This document shows, in pieces, positions 32,691 to 42,143 of a stretch of DNA of 64,000 nucleotides. Under the pieces are notes generated by a model. It had not been told where the DNA came from and searched no databases. It was given only the letters and a program-made list of their open reading frames with translations. A program made the translations under genes and the position numbers. Every line of letters starts with the position of its first letter. The first letter of the stretch is position 1. The DNA comes from Phycisphaerae bacterium (lineage in GTDB: Bacteria; Planctomycetota; Phycisphaerae; UBA1845), in NCBI GenBank assembly GCA_029260215.1, contig JAJDDQ010000076.1, positions 1 to 64,000 on the forward strand. Reading direction: 5' to 3'.

Positions 32691-32976
32691 GGGTGGCACG
32701 GTCTGCCAGCGAAGTCGGGAGGTCGTGGTTGCTGAGAGGCAACAGGTCAGCAATCTGCAATGGCGGTGTTTCGGCATGGAGGCGTGCCGGTTGAGAATAG
32801 TGTCGGATGGGTCTAGGGGCGTCCGCGCGGACTGAAGTCCGCGGCTCGTTGGGGCGTACTCGAAATCTGCGTGGAGTGCGGGCGAATGCAGTCCTTGAAT
32901 GGATTGGCATTGCACACGGCTGACCTGTTGCGCTGAGAGAATCCACGGCCTGTCTGCGCCAGACCGTGCCACCCAG
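32691..32976. repeat. Outer inverted-repeat element split by MITE A2
   Basis: GGGTGGCACGGTCTG at 32691-32705 recurs inverted as CAGACCGTGCCACCC at 32962-32976. Removing MITE A2 and one copy of its duplication leaves an element of about 84 bp with these ends, that is, a small palindromic repeat into which the MITE jumped. The remaining stretch to 33089 has no feature I recognise. Confidence 0.65.
32739..32932. mobile_element. IS66-derived MITE, family A, copy A2
   Basis: A 194-bp element, the inverted counterpart of A1 with roughly 80% identity by eye. The ends begin GCAACAGGTCAGCAATCTGC and, on the other strand, GCAACAGGTCAGCCGTGTGC. A perfect 8-bp direct repeat GCTGAGAG flanks it (32731-32738 and 32933-32940). 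It contains an inverted copy of the GAGCCGCG stem-loop at 32823-32848. Confidence 0.88.
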
Positions 32977-33089
32977 AGCACTATTTGCGTAGCGTCTGAA
33001 CGATCGAGCATGCTTCAAGACCCTTATCAAAGCCGCGATACGAAGTGCCGGTGCGAATCTACCGACGAGGCGAAGTTCTTTGCACATTC

Positions 33090-36000
33090 TCATCGTTGAC
33101 CCTCCCTTGCTTTTTCGACGACTGCGCGCGTCAAGAGGCGAACCTCTCGTTGGCGCACGCCCAAACGCTCCGCTGCTGTCAACTCCGCTTCGGTCGGTGT
33201 TCCGGTTGAAGCGCGGCGCGACGCGTCAAGGGCCGCCGTGTCCGCCATCACACCCATCTGCATCGTCTTGAGCATGATCAACTCCGCCGCCGTCGGGATG
33301 GGCGGGCCGTTCTTGCTGGATTGGCCACCCGATCCGCCTCCACCGGAGGCTACGAACTCGTCAGTGGGCGGCAACTCTGCGGCTGTCCGAAGCGCCTCAA
33401 TCAACTGCGACAGGCGGCGCAAAACGTCGTCCTGTGTTGTGCGAAGCTCGTCGTCGAGTCGTCGCGCTCGAAAGGCTGTCTCCGACGCTCGCATGCCACG
33501 CAACACCTGCGTCAGTGTGGCTGCGTACACGATCGAGTCGGACACGTCTTTGGCTACGTCGTCCGCCTCCGCCAGAATCTCCCTCTGACGCAAGGCCAAC
33601 TTTGAGACCCTGCGCGCGTCGGCGCGACGCAATCGTCTCGTTTCCGAGAGTGCCACAAGTACGTCACCCGTTGTGTCGCGCACTTCCTGCTGATCGTGAT
33701 GAATCGCACTCAGACGCCCGCGAATGTGCTCCATCCGCGCTCGAAACGCCTGCTGCCCCGCACGACGCGCCTGCTCCGCCAGCACTTCGTAGGCCTCGCG
33801 CAGGAGTCGCACCGCCTCCTGCTCGAACTCGACGGCCAACACGCCGTTCACATCGGCCAACGCTCCCGCTGCGTCGCGCATTTCGCGGGCTGCCTGCGCC
33901 ACCCGATCCGCAGCCTCAGCCGCTTCGCGCTCCTGCAGTAAGTCCGTCAAGATACCGTCCGCGTTCCGGCGCACGCGCGACTGATCCTGCGACAGGTTTG
34001 TGTAAACCGCATCGTCGGCCTTAACCGCGTCGGCCTCTGCGGTAACCGTGACCAGTTCCTCTTCCGCTCCGAGCAGCTCTGCTACCGCGCGGTCGGCTCG
34101 CTCCAGCTTTTTGGCTAGCTCCGCCAACCGGCGCATCTCCTGTTCCTGAAGCGCCCCGACCATTTTCCCGAGGCCGCGAACGATCTGCTCCTGCTCCAAC
34201 CCAGCGCCGGCCAATCTGTTTTGGCGAACGGCGGCGCCGGCTTTTTGCATGCGCTGGGCGATTTCATGTGCAGCCGCCTCCCGAGCGGCACGCCCCATGG
34301 CCGCGGACTCGGCTGCTCCGTCGCGCATGCCGGTGCGGGACATTCTGGCGACCAGCGCGTCGAACTCCTCGCGCAGTCGCTGCTGACGCAACTCGATACG
34401 CGCCAGTGCGGCGCGCTCGGTTTCGTTCAGTTCGTCGATGGATCGTCCGACCGTTCCGGACGCCGTGGATGCGGTGGCTTCGCGCAGTTGCGTCTGACGG
34501 TCCATCAAGTCGCGCGTTTTGTTCACGACTACGCGAAAATCGCCCCATTCGTCCAAACGCGAGAGCGCTTTGCTGAGTGTAGTCGCCACCCCTGTTTGAG
34601 CGTTCATTGCTTCAGTCAGGTTGACGGCGGGATCAGCCTCAAGCTCGGCTGCGCGGCGCAACAGTTCCGCCGCTTCGGACGACGCGCCGGCTGCGGGACC
34701 GGCCAAATCCGCCCGAACACGATCAACCGTCGCGATCCAGGCTGCGTCCGAAACGCCGTTCAGTCGCAGTCGCTCCTCGACATCGGCAAACCGCTGGGAC
34801 AGTTCCTCGACGCTGCGCCCCAGACGCGATTGGCGACGGGCCATGTCTATGATTGAGCGTCCGCGATCGTGCCCGGCTGCCCTCGCGGAGTCGATTCGGC
34901 GGGTGCTTTCGACCATCTCCTGCTGGCGAAAAAGTATCTGACGCAAACGTCGCCCCAGAGTCACCAGGGTGTCGTGCGACAGGCTCTCGAATTCATCCTG
35001 ACCAATGATCTTCAAGAGCATCCAGGCCGATGCACCGACCTGCCCGCGAACATCGCCGATCGCGAAATCGTCGGCGGCCTCCACGCGGTAACGCACGGTC
35101 GCGGGGGAAGCGAGTCCCAGTTTTGCGACAGGCCACGTGTAATCAACATCGATGGTCGTGCGGCGATTGCCTGGGGAAGACGTATCGGAATCCATCAATG
35201 ATGCGCGCCAGATTTCGTCGCCCGATTCGTCGGTCGCGATCAGCCGCACGCCGGACACGCCGAAGTCATCCTTCACCGTGGCCCGCAACCGTAACGCTCC
35301 GCTCGCGGTTGTCTCCACCGTCGAGGTTGGTTGAATCAGCGTGACATTCGGTGCGTCGTCCGGCGAGACGGACAGTTCGTAGCCCTGGCCGCTGTGATTG
35401 GTGAACCCGTCGGCGTCCGCGATGAAAACTCTGATCGTCGTGTCGCTGCGCAGCTTTGTCACCGCGCGCAATGTGCGCGATTCGTTAGGTATCGGCTTCA
35501 ACGGGAGTGTTTCCTCGGCCCCGTCGGCGTATGCTAGTTCGAGTCGGGCACGCCCTTGCTCGTCTCGCAACAGTGGCTTGGAGGAGCGTACGCGCAGCTC
35601 GACCGAACTGCCGATTACGCCGACGGCTGGCCCTGCGCGCAGGTCAAATTCCGCCACCGTTTTGGACACCGCGTAATCGGGCGGCCCCACACGCGCTACA
35701 AATTCGGTTACGGCTGGCCGTGAGATCACCTGAATTAGGCCTGGGGTGCGCCGGGTGTCGTCGTCGCCGGCTTCGAACCAGAATGTCAGGTCGTTCGATA
35801 ATGCGTCGATCGTGCAACGGAACGTGCCGTCGCGATCGCGGTGCATGGCCAGCTCGGATTTCTCGCCTCGTGCGTCCACCAGATGCACGACGCCCCGCAG
35901 GTGCGGACGGTCGCCGCGCGTCACACGCATCCGCAGATCGGTCGATTCGCCCAAGGGAACCTTGACGCGATGTGTCTCCGAAACGATTCGCACATTGTGA

Positions 36001-36563
36001 GGCCAATCCACTCCGGCAAAAGGTTGCGCGTACCGCACCAATCCGGTTCGCAGCCATTGTGGTGCGACGAAGGCGGTGCCCCACAGTGCGGTCACGCCCA
36101 GTATGAGCAGGCCGCCCTGTATCAGCAGCGGTCGGGATGTCAGCACCGAACGAATCGGCAAAACGTTCAGGACGCGATTGGTGTTGACGATTACCTGTCG
36201 CATCAACTCCACCGACGCAGCCTGACCGTGCGTGAGAAAATCCACGGCGCTGGTTAAACGATCGTCCATGCCGCCGAAATGCCGTTCCAGCCGGCCAGCC
36301 ACTTGCGTCAGCGATAACGGCTTTTGCAACGGGCGAACGATCCAATGCAGCGACGCGAATCCGAAGCCCAGCACAAACAACACCGCGCCGAAAACACGGA
36401 GCAGCGGCGGCAGCTCCAGAAGCCAGTCGACGGCCAGGATCGTCAGCAGTGACAGGCATCCGCCAGCTAAGACCGTCAGCGCACCGTAACAACCCAATCG
36501 CGTTCGGATCGAGCGTCGCAAACGCGACAGATGCAACAGGATTTCAACCGATTCAGATGCCAT
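33090..36563 (-). CDS. DUF4175-family membrane protein
   Basis: 1157 residues. Two N-terminal membrane helices (about 23-45 and 55-75), a third near 145-165, an outside beta-rich region with several Ig-like segments, then more than 500 residues of long charged coiled coil (RRLAELAKKLERADRAVAEL, REMRDAAGALADVNGVLAV). This is the layout of DUF4175 proteins found next to MoxR/DUF58/BatA genes. Role unknown; the coiled coil suggests a large envelope scaffold. A Gly/Ser-rich stretch (ASGGGGSGGQSS) lies near the C-terminus. Confidence 0.85.
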   Translation of the reverse strand: MASESVEILLHLSRLRRSIRTRLGCYGALTVLAGGCLSLLTILAVDWLLELPPLLRVFGAVLFVLGFGFASLHWIVRPLQKPLSLTQVAGRLERHFGGMDDRLTSAVDFLTHGQAASVELMRQVIVNTNRVLNVLPIRSVLTSRPLLIQGGLLILGVTALWGTAFVAPQWLRTGLVRYAQPFAGVDWPHNVRIVSETHRVKVPLGESTDLRMRVTRGDRPHLRGVVHLVDARGEKSELAMHRDRDGTFRCTIDALSNDLTFWFEAGDDDTRRTPGLIQVISRPAVTEFVARVGPPDYAVSKTVAEFDLRAGPAVGVIGSSVELRVRSSKPLLRDEQGRARLELAYADGAEETLPLKPIPNESRTLRAVTKLRSDTTIRVFIADADGFTNHSGQGYELSVSPDDAPNVTLIQPTSTVETTASGALRLRATVKDDFGVSGVRLIATDESGDEIWRASLMDSDTSSPGNRRTTIDVDYTWPVAKLGLASPATVRYRVEAADDFAIGDVRGQVGASAWMLLKIIGQDEFESLSHDTLVTLGRRLRQILFRQQEMVESTRRIDSARAAGHDRGRSIIDMARRQSRLGRSVEELSQRFADVEERLRLNGVSDAAWIATVDRVRADLAGPAAGASSEAAELLRRAAELEADPAVNLTEAMNAQTGVATTLSKALSRLDEWGDFRVVVNKTRDLMDRQTQLREATASTASGTVGRSIDELNETERAALARIELRQQRLREEFDALVARMSRTGMRDGAAESAAMGRAAREAAAHEIAQRMQKAGAAVRQNRLAGAGLEQEQIVRGLGKMVGALQEQEMRRLAELAKKLERADRAVAELLGAEEELVTVTAEADAVKADDAVYTNLSQDQSRVRRNADGILTDLLQEREAAEAADRVAQAAREMRDAAGALADVNGVLAVEFEQEAVRLLREAYEVLAEQARRAGQQAFRARMEHIRGRLSAIHHDQQEVRDTTGDVLVALSETRRLRRADARRVSKLALRQREILAEADDVAKDVSDSIVYAATLTQVLRGMRASETAFRARRLDDELRTTQDDVLRRLSQLIEALRTAAELPPTDEFVASGGGGSGGQSSKNGPPIPTAAELIMLKTMQMGVMADTAALDASRRASTGTPTEAELTAAERLGVRQREVRLLTRAVVEKAREGQR

Positions 36564-36614
36564 TCGACTCCATCAACCGCTCACGGTTTCATGCCGCATT
36601 CTTTCAACGGCCCG

Positions 36615-38957
36615 CTAAACCAAACCCATTGCCTTACGCACGATCCACTCCGCCGAGATCAACGTCGCGAATAGAATCAGCGACAGTTTGGAATCCCAAA
36701 GCGGCTCGGACACGTCGTCCGGAATCCGCAAACTTCGATCCACGATGCCGGCCAACGAATTGGCCACGGTTTCACGCGTCAGGACTTCGCCGCCCGTTGC
36801 TGCCGCGATTCTTCGAAGCGATTCGTGATCCGCGCCCGGCTGCGACGATTCGGGGTCCGCTCCGCCGACGAAAAACCGAGCCGACGCGGGCTGCACGTCG
36901 GGCTGATTCATCACGCCGCCGATCTCGACCGAGTACCAACCGTCCGCCGGCGGTGTGAAGCGTGCATCGAAATCAGCGGCTTCAAACCCGGTTCGCAGCA
37001 GTGGCAGCCGCGCGATGACCTGCCCCGCTTCATTCTTAATGATAGCCCTCACCGTATCGCCCGTGGCGGAAAGCATCTCCGAATCGAACACGCGCAGCCG
37101 GATTTCGACGACTTGGCCGTATCCGTAACGTCGCCGATCCGTGAAAATCTCGTAGCGTCGGTCGATTCCGATCGATTCCGTGCGTGCCAGCGTTCTGCAA
37201 ACCTGCGTCCAGAAAGCGTCGAACGCCCACTCGCCCGCACTGCGTCGCCACCGCCAAGTCTCGTCCGTACCGGAGAAAAACACGCGACCCGCACCCACGC
37301 GTCCGAGGACGAACAGCGGCTGTGCTTCTCCACGATCGAGACCCGGATGATAGGCCAACACTTCCGCACCCGGTTTCGCGCCCGCTGTCGCGGCGAACCA
37401 GTACAACCCGCCCAACGCATCCCAATCATCGTCCGCATTCAGCGGAAACAAGCCGCTCGTTCGACCCTCCGGTGTGAATTTCGGTACGTACGATTGCGTG
37501 ATCGTCGCGCCTTCAAACGTGGCGGAATTCTCGTCAATCCGAATGGGCAGCAGTCGCGCGAGCGGCGACCCGGCGAAGCGGTGCGGCGCGAACCGGGGGC
37601 CAGCCAACAGGCCGAAACCTCCGCCGCGCTCCGACACGTACTCCACCAGCATCTCCGCCTGCAACGTACTCAGCCACGCGCCGTTGGGATCCACATCCCC
37701 CAGCAGCACGACGTCGTAGGCACTGAGCGCTTCGATATCGGTTGGAAACCGTCGAAGCGGATCGGTCCCTTCCTGCACGAAGGCTTCGTCGGCGGAGAGC
37801 AGCAGGCAACTCGATCGCATGGTCGGCTCGCGCAGGAGCGTGTTTTTGAGGTAGCGGTATTCGTAACGCGGTTGGCCATCGACATAGAGCACGCGAATCA
37901 CGTCATCGACCACGTCGATTCCCACTCGGGCCACGTTGTTGTCCAGCGCACGCTCGCCCTTCAGTTCTTCTATCTCCACGCGCATCGCCAATCGCCCCGT
38001 CGCCCCCGGCACGATCGCGAACACGATGTTAGCTTTGCCGTCTTCAGAAATCGTCACGACGCGTCGAGCCATCTCTTCGCCGGACGATTCGTTCAATAGT
38101 CTGACCTTTACCGGCTGTTCGGCTGCGCTGCCATCAACGCGGATTTCAACGCGCACAGCCGAGCGGTCCTTCAGAAAAGCTCGACTTGGGGCCGTCACCT
38201 GCACGATCACGGCATCGAGCAACGGCGATTCCGAACCCACCGGCAGGACAAATATCGGCACCTGACGTGCCGTCGCCTTTTCAATGGCTGACTCCATCCC
38301 GCGCGCTACGGTGGCCCGCCCGTCGGAGACGATCACCACGGCTGACAGTCGCCCGCCGTCGCGCTGTGCGAGCACTGATTCCAGCGCCCCCCACGGGTCG
38401 GAAACGGAACCTTCGCACGGCCATCCGTCGATCGCCGCCGAAATCAGCGGGATGTCCTCCACGGAATCGCCGTCCAATTCCCGACGCTTGGACCCGGCGA
38501 ATGAATGAACGACAAGATCGTTCCGCGACAACATGGCTGCGATGGCTGCACCGTCTTTTTCGGACAGAATCTGTTGCGCGCACTTCATGCGCGAATCACC
38601 ACCGCAGCCGTCGGCGATCAGCATGCTGCGCGATGTATCAAACAGCAAGGCGACGTGCGACGACTCAACCCGTTCGCGCTGCAAGACCAGCGCGGGACGC
38701 CCCAACAACACAGCCAGCAGGAGAATCAGACTCGCCCGAGCGACAAAGAGCATGGATCGCCCGGCCGCGCTGCATCGCTCCCGCCGATACGCGATCAGCA
38801 CAACGACCAGCCCCAGCAGCGTGAGCGGCGTGACCAGCCAGACCGGAAGCAGCGGCTGCCAATGAACGGACAGCGGCGCGTCCCGTCCCAGACGGATACG
38901 CTCCAAATCGAGCAGCCACTCCAGCAGGCCGATCATCCACGACTCCGTTCCGGTCAT
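36615..38957 (-). CDS. Membrane VWA-like protein with glutamine-amidotransferase-like domain
   Basis: 780 residues. Two N-terminal helices (LPVWLVTPLTLLGLVVVLIA; SLILLLAVLLGRPALVL), a VWA-like domain with the metal-site start LLFDTSRSM, beta-rich domains, and a class-I glutamine-amidotransferase-like segment (LGDVDPNGAWLSTLQAEMLV, RGGGFGLLAGPRF), then one C-terminal helix. The type is usual in planctomycete Bat operons. The start overlaps the BatA stop as ATGA. The amidotransferase-like domain lacks an evident catalytic cysteine nucleophile motif, so it is probably structural. Confidence 0.82.
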   Translation of the reverse strand: MTGTESWMIGLLEWLLDLERIRLGRDAPLSVHWQPLLPVWLVTPLTLLGLVVVLIAYRRERCSAAGRSMLFVARASLILLLAVLLGRPALVLQRERVESSHVALLFDTSRSMLIADGCGGDSRMKCAQQILSEKDGAAIAAMLSRNDLVVHSFAGSKRRELDGDSVEDIPLISAAIDGWPCEGSVSDPWGALESVLAQRDGGRLSAVVIVSDGRATVARGMESAIEKATARQVPIFVLPVGSESPLLDAVIVQVTAPSRAFLKDRSAVRVEIRVDGSAAEQPVKVRLLNESSGEEMARRVVTISEDGKANIVFAIVPGATGRLAMRVEIEELKGERALDNNVARVGIDVVDDVIRVLYVDGQPRYEYRYLKNTLLREPTMRSSCLLLSADEAFVQEGTDPLRRFPTDIEALSAYDVVLLGDVDPNGAWLSTLQAEMLVEYVSERGGGFGLLAGPRFAPHRFAGSPLARLLPIRIDENSATFEGATITQSYVPKFTPEGRTSGLFPLNADDDWDALGGLYWFAATAGAKPGAEVLAYHPGLDRGEAQPLFVLGRVGAGRVFFSGTDETWRWRRSAGEWAFDAFWTQVCRTLARTESIGIDRRYEIFTDRRRYGYGQVVEIRLRVFDSEMLSATGDTVRAIIKNEAGQVIARLPLLRTGFEAADFDARFTPPADGWYSVEIGGVMNQPDVQPASARFFVGGADPESSQPGADHESLRRIAAATGGEVLTRETVANSLAGIVDRSLRIPDDVSEPLWDSKLSLILFATLISAEWIVRKAMGLV

Positions 38958-41161
38958 CGCAAGCCCCCGAAACGCGTCGCCATCCAGGTCTCAAGCACGA
39001 CGGCGGCCAACACCAGCAGCAGCATCGAAGCCCCGACCTCGTTGAACGATTGGCGCGACGTACCAACCGATTCGACCTTGGAGGACTCCACCACGCGAAT
39101 CGGTGCGTCGGTCGACGCGCGCAACGTCTCTTCATCCGCGGAGCGCAAATCCGACTCAGCTGAATCGACATTGACCGCCCAGCGAATCTTACGCTCCCCA
39201 GTCGTCAGCACGTAAACGCCGCGTTCCTCCAACCGATCACTCTCGGATACGAGGCCGCCCTCGTCCGGGATCAGCCGCACGCTCAAATCACGCCCACGCT
39301 CGAATTCCAGCCGAACCGGAGAGGACGATTCGGCGGCTGTGATGCGCTCGCGCACCGCATCTCCAACAAGGATATTTCGAAACGAAGCGTCAGCCTGCGC
39401 TACGTAGTGTGCTGCCGTCACCATCAACGAAACAAAATCGCCCTTGGCCGGCAGATTCGTCCAGCTCATGTCGGCTGAAAACCCGAACACCAGCACCCTG
39501 CCTGCTCCGTACCGTCCGGTCACGATCGCAGGCCGACCGTTTGTGAAGGAAAGAATCGTTTCGCCACGCGCCGCGTGCGGTGTCAGGCTAAGAATGCGGT
39601 GCATACGGGCACGAAACAACCCGCTCTCCGCATCGGACGCAATCCCCGCCGCCAACGGATGGACCGCTTGGCCACGCGCCAGATACACCGGACCACTTGT
39701 GGATTCATCGACCTCAATCACACCGTCAAGACGTACGGGCAACAGACCATCGCCACCGAAGAGCATCGCGTTACCGTCGCGATCGATGTCGTCCGCGCCG
39801 AACACAAGCAGACCCTGCCCCGCACGAACGGAATCAGCCAGGCTGTCCCGTGCTTCAGCCGAGCGCGGTGTCACACCGCACAAGACCATAACGTCATATT
39901 CTCCGAGCGGCTCGAGGCCTAGATCATGCACCGCCGTCGCGCGCACCTCGAACGCATCGCCCGCCCCGCGCGGCGACAGCGCCGTCGAAAGATAGCGCGA
40001 CGCGCGCCACCCGGTTTCGCGTTCTTCACCTCGATCGACAACCAGCACACGAATCGGCCCATCCTGCTCGATGGCTGCGTATCGCAGGTCGTCAAGCTCA
40101 AATGCGTCGTCCGTGACGCTTTCCAAAATCGCCTTCAGCACATGCGAACCAGTCCTCGGTGTATCCGCGGTAAAGCGCGTCACGACCGTTTCCCCGCCGC
40201 CCAGGGAATCGAGCCTCGCACGCCCGATCACACGATCGTCAAGCAGGAGTTTCAGTCGCGCCCCGCGCACTGCGTTACGATCGAAGTTGCGTACAGCCAC
40301 TTCCACGCGCCGTGCGAGACGGCCTCGCGAGGGCGTCACACCGCCATCGGCGACCTGCAACGCAACCACACCGACGTTTGGTGCCACGATGCTGGCACAC
40401 CGAACAAGAACCAAGCCCGTTTCGCCGAGTGCGCCGGCTGCTTTGCCAAGCGATGCGACCTCGCCTCGCGCCTCGGCATCAGCAGAAAAGACCGATGCGG
40501 GAAAATCCGACAGCATATAGACTGTGCCACCCTCGTCGCCGGAACGCACGAATCCGCCATCCGCCAGTATCTCACGTGCCGCACGCAGCCCACCCGCGAA
40601 ATCGGCTGACCCCTGCCGCGGCGACAACTCCTCGATGGCGTCAACAAGACGCCGCCGATCGAACGATGCGTATCCGATCACCCGCGTGACGGGGCGCGAC
40701 AGTGTGACAACGCTGACCGCGTCGGTATCCGCGAAGTTCTTCAGCAAACTCAAAGCGGCTGCACGAGCCAAATCGAAGCGTGTCGAAGGCACGCCCGTAT
40801 CGCCCTCACCTGCGCGTGCAAACATCGATGCGGAATCGTCGATCACCAGCACGCGATGCACGCCGGAATCGGCCAACCCGCCCAGCGCGGAGAACGGGAA
40901 ATAGGGCCTCGCAATAGCCAGCCCGAAAAGCAGCAACACCATCGCGCGCAGGAGCAAGAGCGCCCAACGCTCAATCCGCACCCGTCGCGCCCCGCGCCGA
41001 CTGGCTGAGCGCAGAAATCGCATCGCCGCCCACGGAACCCGCTTGTAGCGGCGGAGATTGATCAGATGAATAACGAACGGAATCGCAACGCATGCAGCGC
41101 CCGCCGCCGCCAGCGCAGGATGCACGAAAGGCCAAAACCATTGGCTTACCAAAACAACCAA
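38954..41161 (-). CDS. BatA/aerotolerance-type VWA membrane protein
   Basis: About 735 residues. The N-terminus is the BatA domain: helix ALAAAGAACVAIPFVIHLIN followed by LRRYKRVPWAAMRFL. A second helix follows (WALLLLRAMVLLLFGLAIA), then a VWA domain with MIDAS start VIDDSASM, beta-rich domains and a last helix before the C-terminus (SMLLLVLAAVVLETWMATRF). The frame is open to 41278, but the TTG at 41161, 7 bp after the DUF58 stop with GGAGG upstream, gives the natural N-terminus. The start codon is the weakest point of the call. Confidence 0.85.
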   Translation of the reverse strand: MVVLVSQWFWPFVHPALAAAGAACVAIPFVIHLINLRRYKRVPWAAMRFLRSASRRGARRVRIERWALLLLRAMVLLLFGLAIARPYFPFSALGGLADSGVHRVLVIDDSASMFARAGEGDTGVPSTRFDLARAAALSLLKNFADTDAVSVVTLSRPVTRVIGYASFDRRRLVDAIEELSPRQGSADFAGGLRAAREILADGGFVRSGDEGGTVYMLSDFPASVFSADAEARGEVASLGKAAGALGETGLVLVRCASIVAPNVGVVALQVADGGVTPSRGRLARRVEVAVRNFDRNAVRGARLKLLLDDRVIGRARLDSLGGGETVVTRFTADTPRTGSHVLKAILESVTDDAFELDDLRYAAIEQDGPIRVLVVDRGEERETGWRASRYLSTALSPRGAGDAFEVRATAVHDLGLEPLGEYDVMVLCGVTPRSAEARDSLADSVRAGQGLLVFGADDIDRDGNAMLFGGDGLLPVRLDGVIEVDESTSGPVYLARGQAVHPLAAGIASDAESGLFRARMHRILSLTPHAARGETILSFTNGRPAIVTGRYGAGRVLVFGFSADMSWTNLPAKGDFVSLMVTAAHYVAQADASFRNILVGDAVRERITAAESSSPVRLEFERGRDLSVRLIPDEGGLVSESDRLEERGVYVLTTGERKIRWAVNVDSAESDLRSADEETLRASTDAPIRVVESSKVESVGTSRQSFNEVGASMLLLVLAAVVLETWMATRFGGLR

Positions 41162-41168
41162 CCGCCCA

Positions 41169-42113
41169 TCAACCTCCCCCCAGCACGCGCGACGAACGGC
41201 TGCGAATGCGCGCGGCCCGGGTCGCGAGATAGGCGCTGATGGCCACATCCAGACCGTGCGACGTATCGAACGGGACAAAATCGACGTGCATCTTGCGGCA
41301 TTGCCCGCGCAGCGACGCGATAAATGATTCCACCTCCCGCGTGTACCGCTGCCGAAACGCCTGCGGCTCGACCATCAGCCGCCCCGACCCTTCCAATCCA
41401 TCGAACAGCGTCGGACCATCGAAAGGAAGCGTCAGCTCAGCCGGATCCCAGACATTGCACATAATCACGTCGTTCTTGAGATAGCGCAGATGCTTGAGAC
41501 CCAAAATCGTCTCGTCCGGATCGTCGAACAAATCACTGATAACGATCACCAGCGTCCGCCGCCCCATCCGCTCAGCCAGGTCATCCAGAACCGCGCGAAC
41601 GCCCGTCTTGCCCGGCCCAGGCCCGCGGGCCAGCGCTCCCGTCAGCGTCTTCCAATGCCCCGGATGACTCGACGGCTTAATGAAATGCGTGATCGCCTGA
41701 TCGAAGAGCGCCATCCCGACCGCGTCGCCCTGTTGCAACGCAAGGTACGCGAGCGAAGCAGCCACCGAGGCTGCGAAGTCGTGCTTGCTCATCGGCGCTG
41801 CCGGGGATTGGTATCCCATCGACGCACTGCAATCCACAACGAGCACACAACTGAGATTGGTCTCCTCCTCGTATTGCTTGATGTAGTATTTGTCCGTGCG
41901 CGCGTAGAGCTTCCAATCCACGTGACGAATGTCGTCGCCCTGCACGTAGCTGCGATGATCGGCGAACTCGACGCTCACACCCTGATAGGGGCTTGCGTGG
42001 CCGCCGACTCTGAACCCCTCGACCGCCAGCCGCGCACGCAATTCCAAACCGCTGATCTTCGCCAGCACTCTCGGGTCGAGAAACTTATGATGGGTCGGGA
42101 CGGGTTGCGGCAT
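41169..42113 (-). CDS. DUF58-family protein (VWA-like)
   Basis: 314 residues. It carries the DUF58 hallmark region GVSVEFADHRSYVQGDDIRH followed by DWKLYARTDKYYIKQYEEE, then a VWA-like half with VVDCSASMGY (MIDAS). It is a soluble cytoplasmic partner of MoxR ATPases. It sits 30 bp after moxR and 7 bp before batA, the usual order in this family of operons. Confidence 0.93.
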   Translation of the reverse strand: MPQPVPTHHKFLDPRVLAKISGLELRARLAVEGFRVGGHASPYQGVSVEFADHRSYVQGDDIRHVDWKLYARTDKYYIKQYEEETNLSCVLVVDCSASMGYQSPAAPMSKHDFAASVAASLAYLALQQGDAVGMALFDQAITHFIKPSSHPGHWKTLTGALARGPGPGKTGVRAVLDDLAERMGRRTLVIVISDLFDDPDETILGLKHLRYLKNDVIMCNVWDPAELTLPFDGPTLFDGLEGSGRLMVEPQAFRQRYTREVESFIASLRGQCRKMHVDFVPFDTSHGLDVAISAYLATRAARIRSRSSRVLGGG

Positions 42114-42143
42114 GCCGGTCTCTCAATGCGACACCTTCAAACG

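Noticed and set aside
32686..33093. An N-terminal extension of the exported protein at 32071 reaching an ATGA overlap with DUF4175
   Set aside because: The extension runs through the outer palindromic element and MITE A2, and the signal peptide begins at 32685. The frame across the MITE would differ before insertion (202 bp is not a multiple of three).
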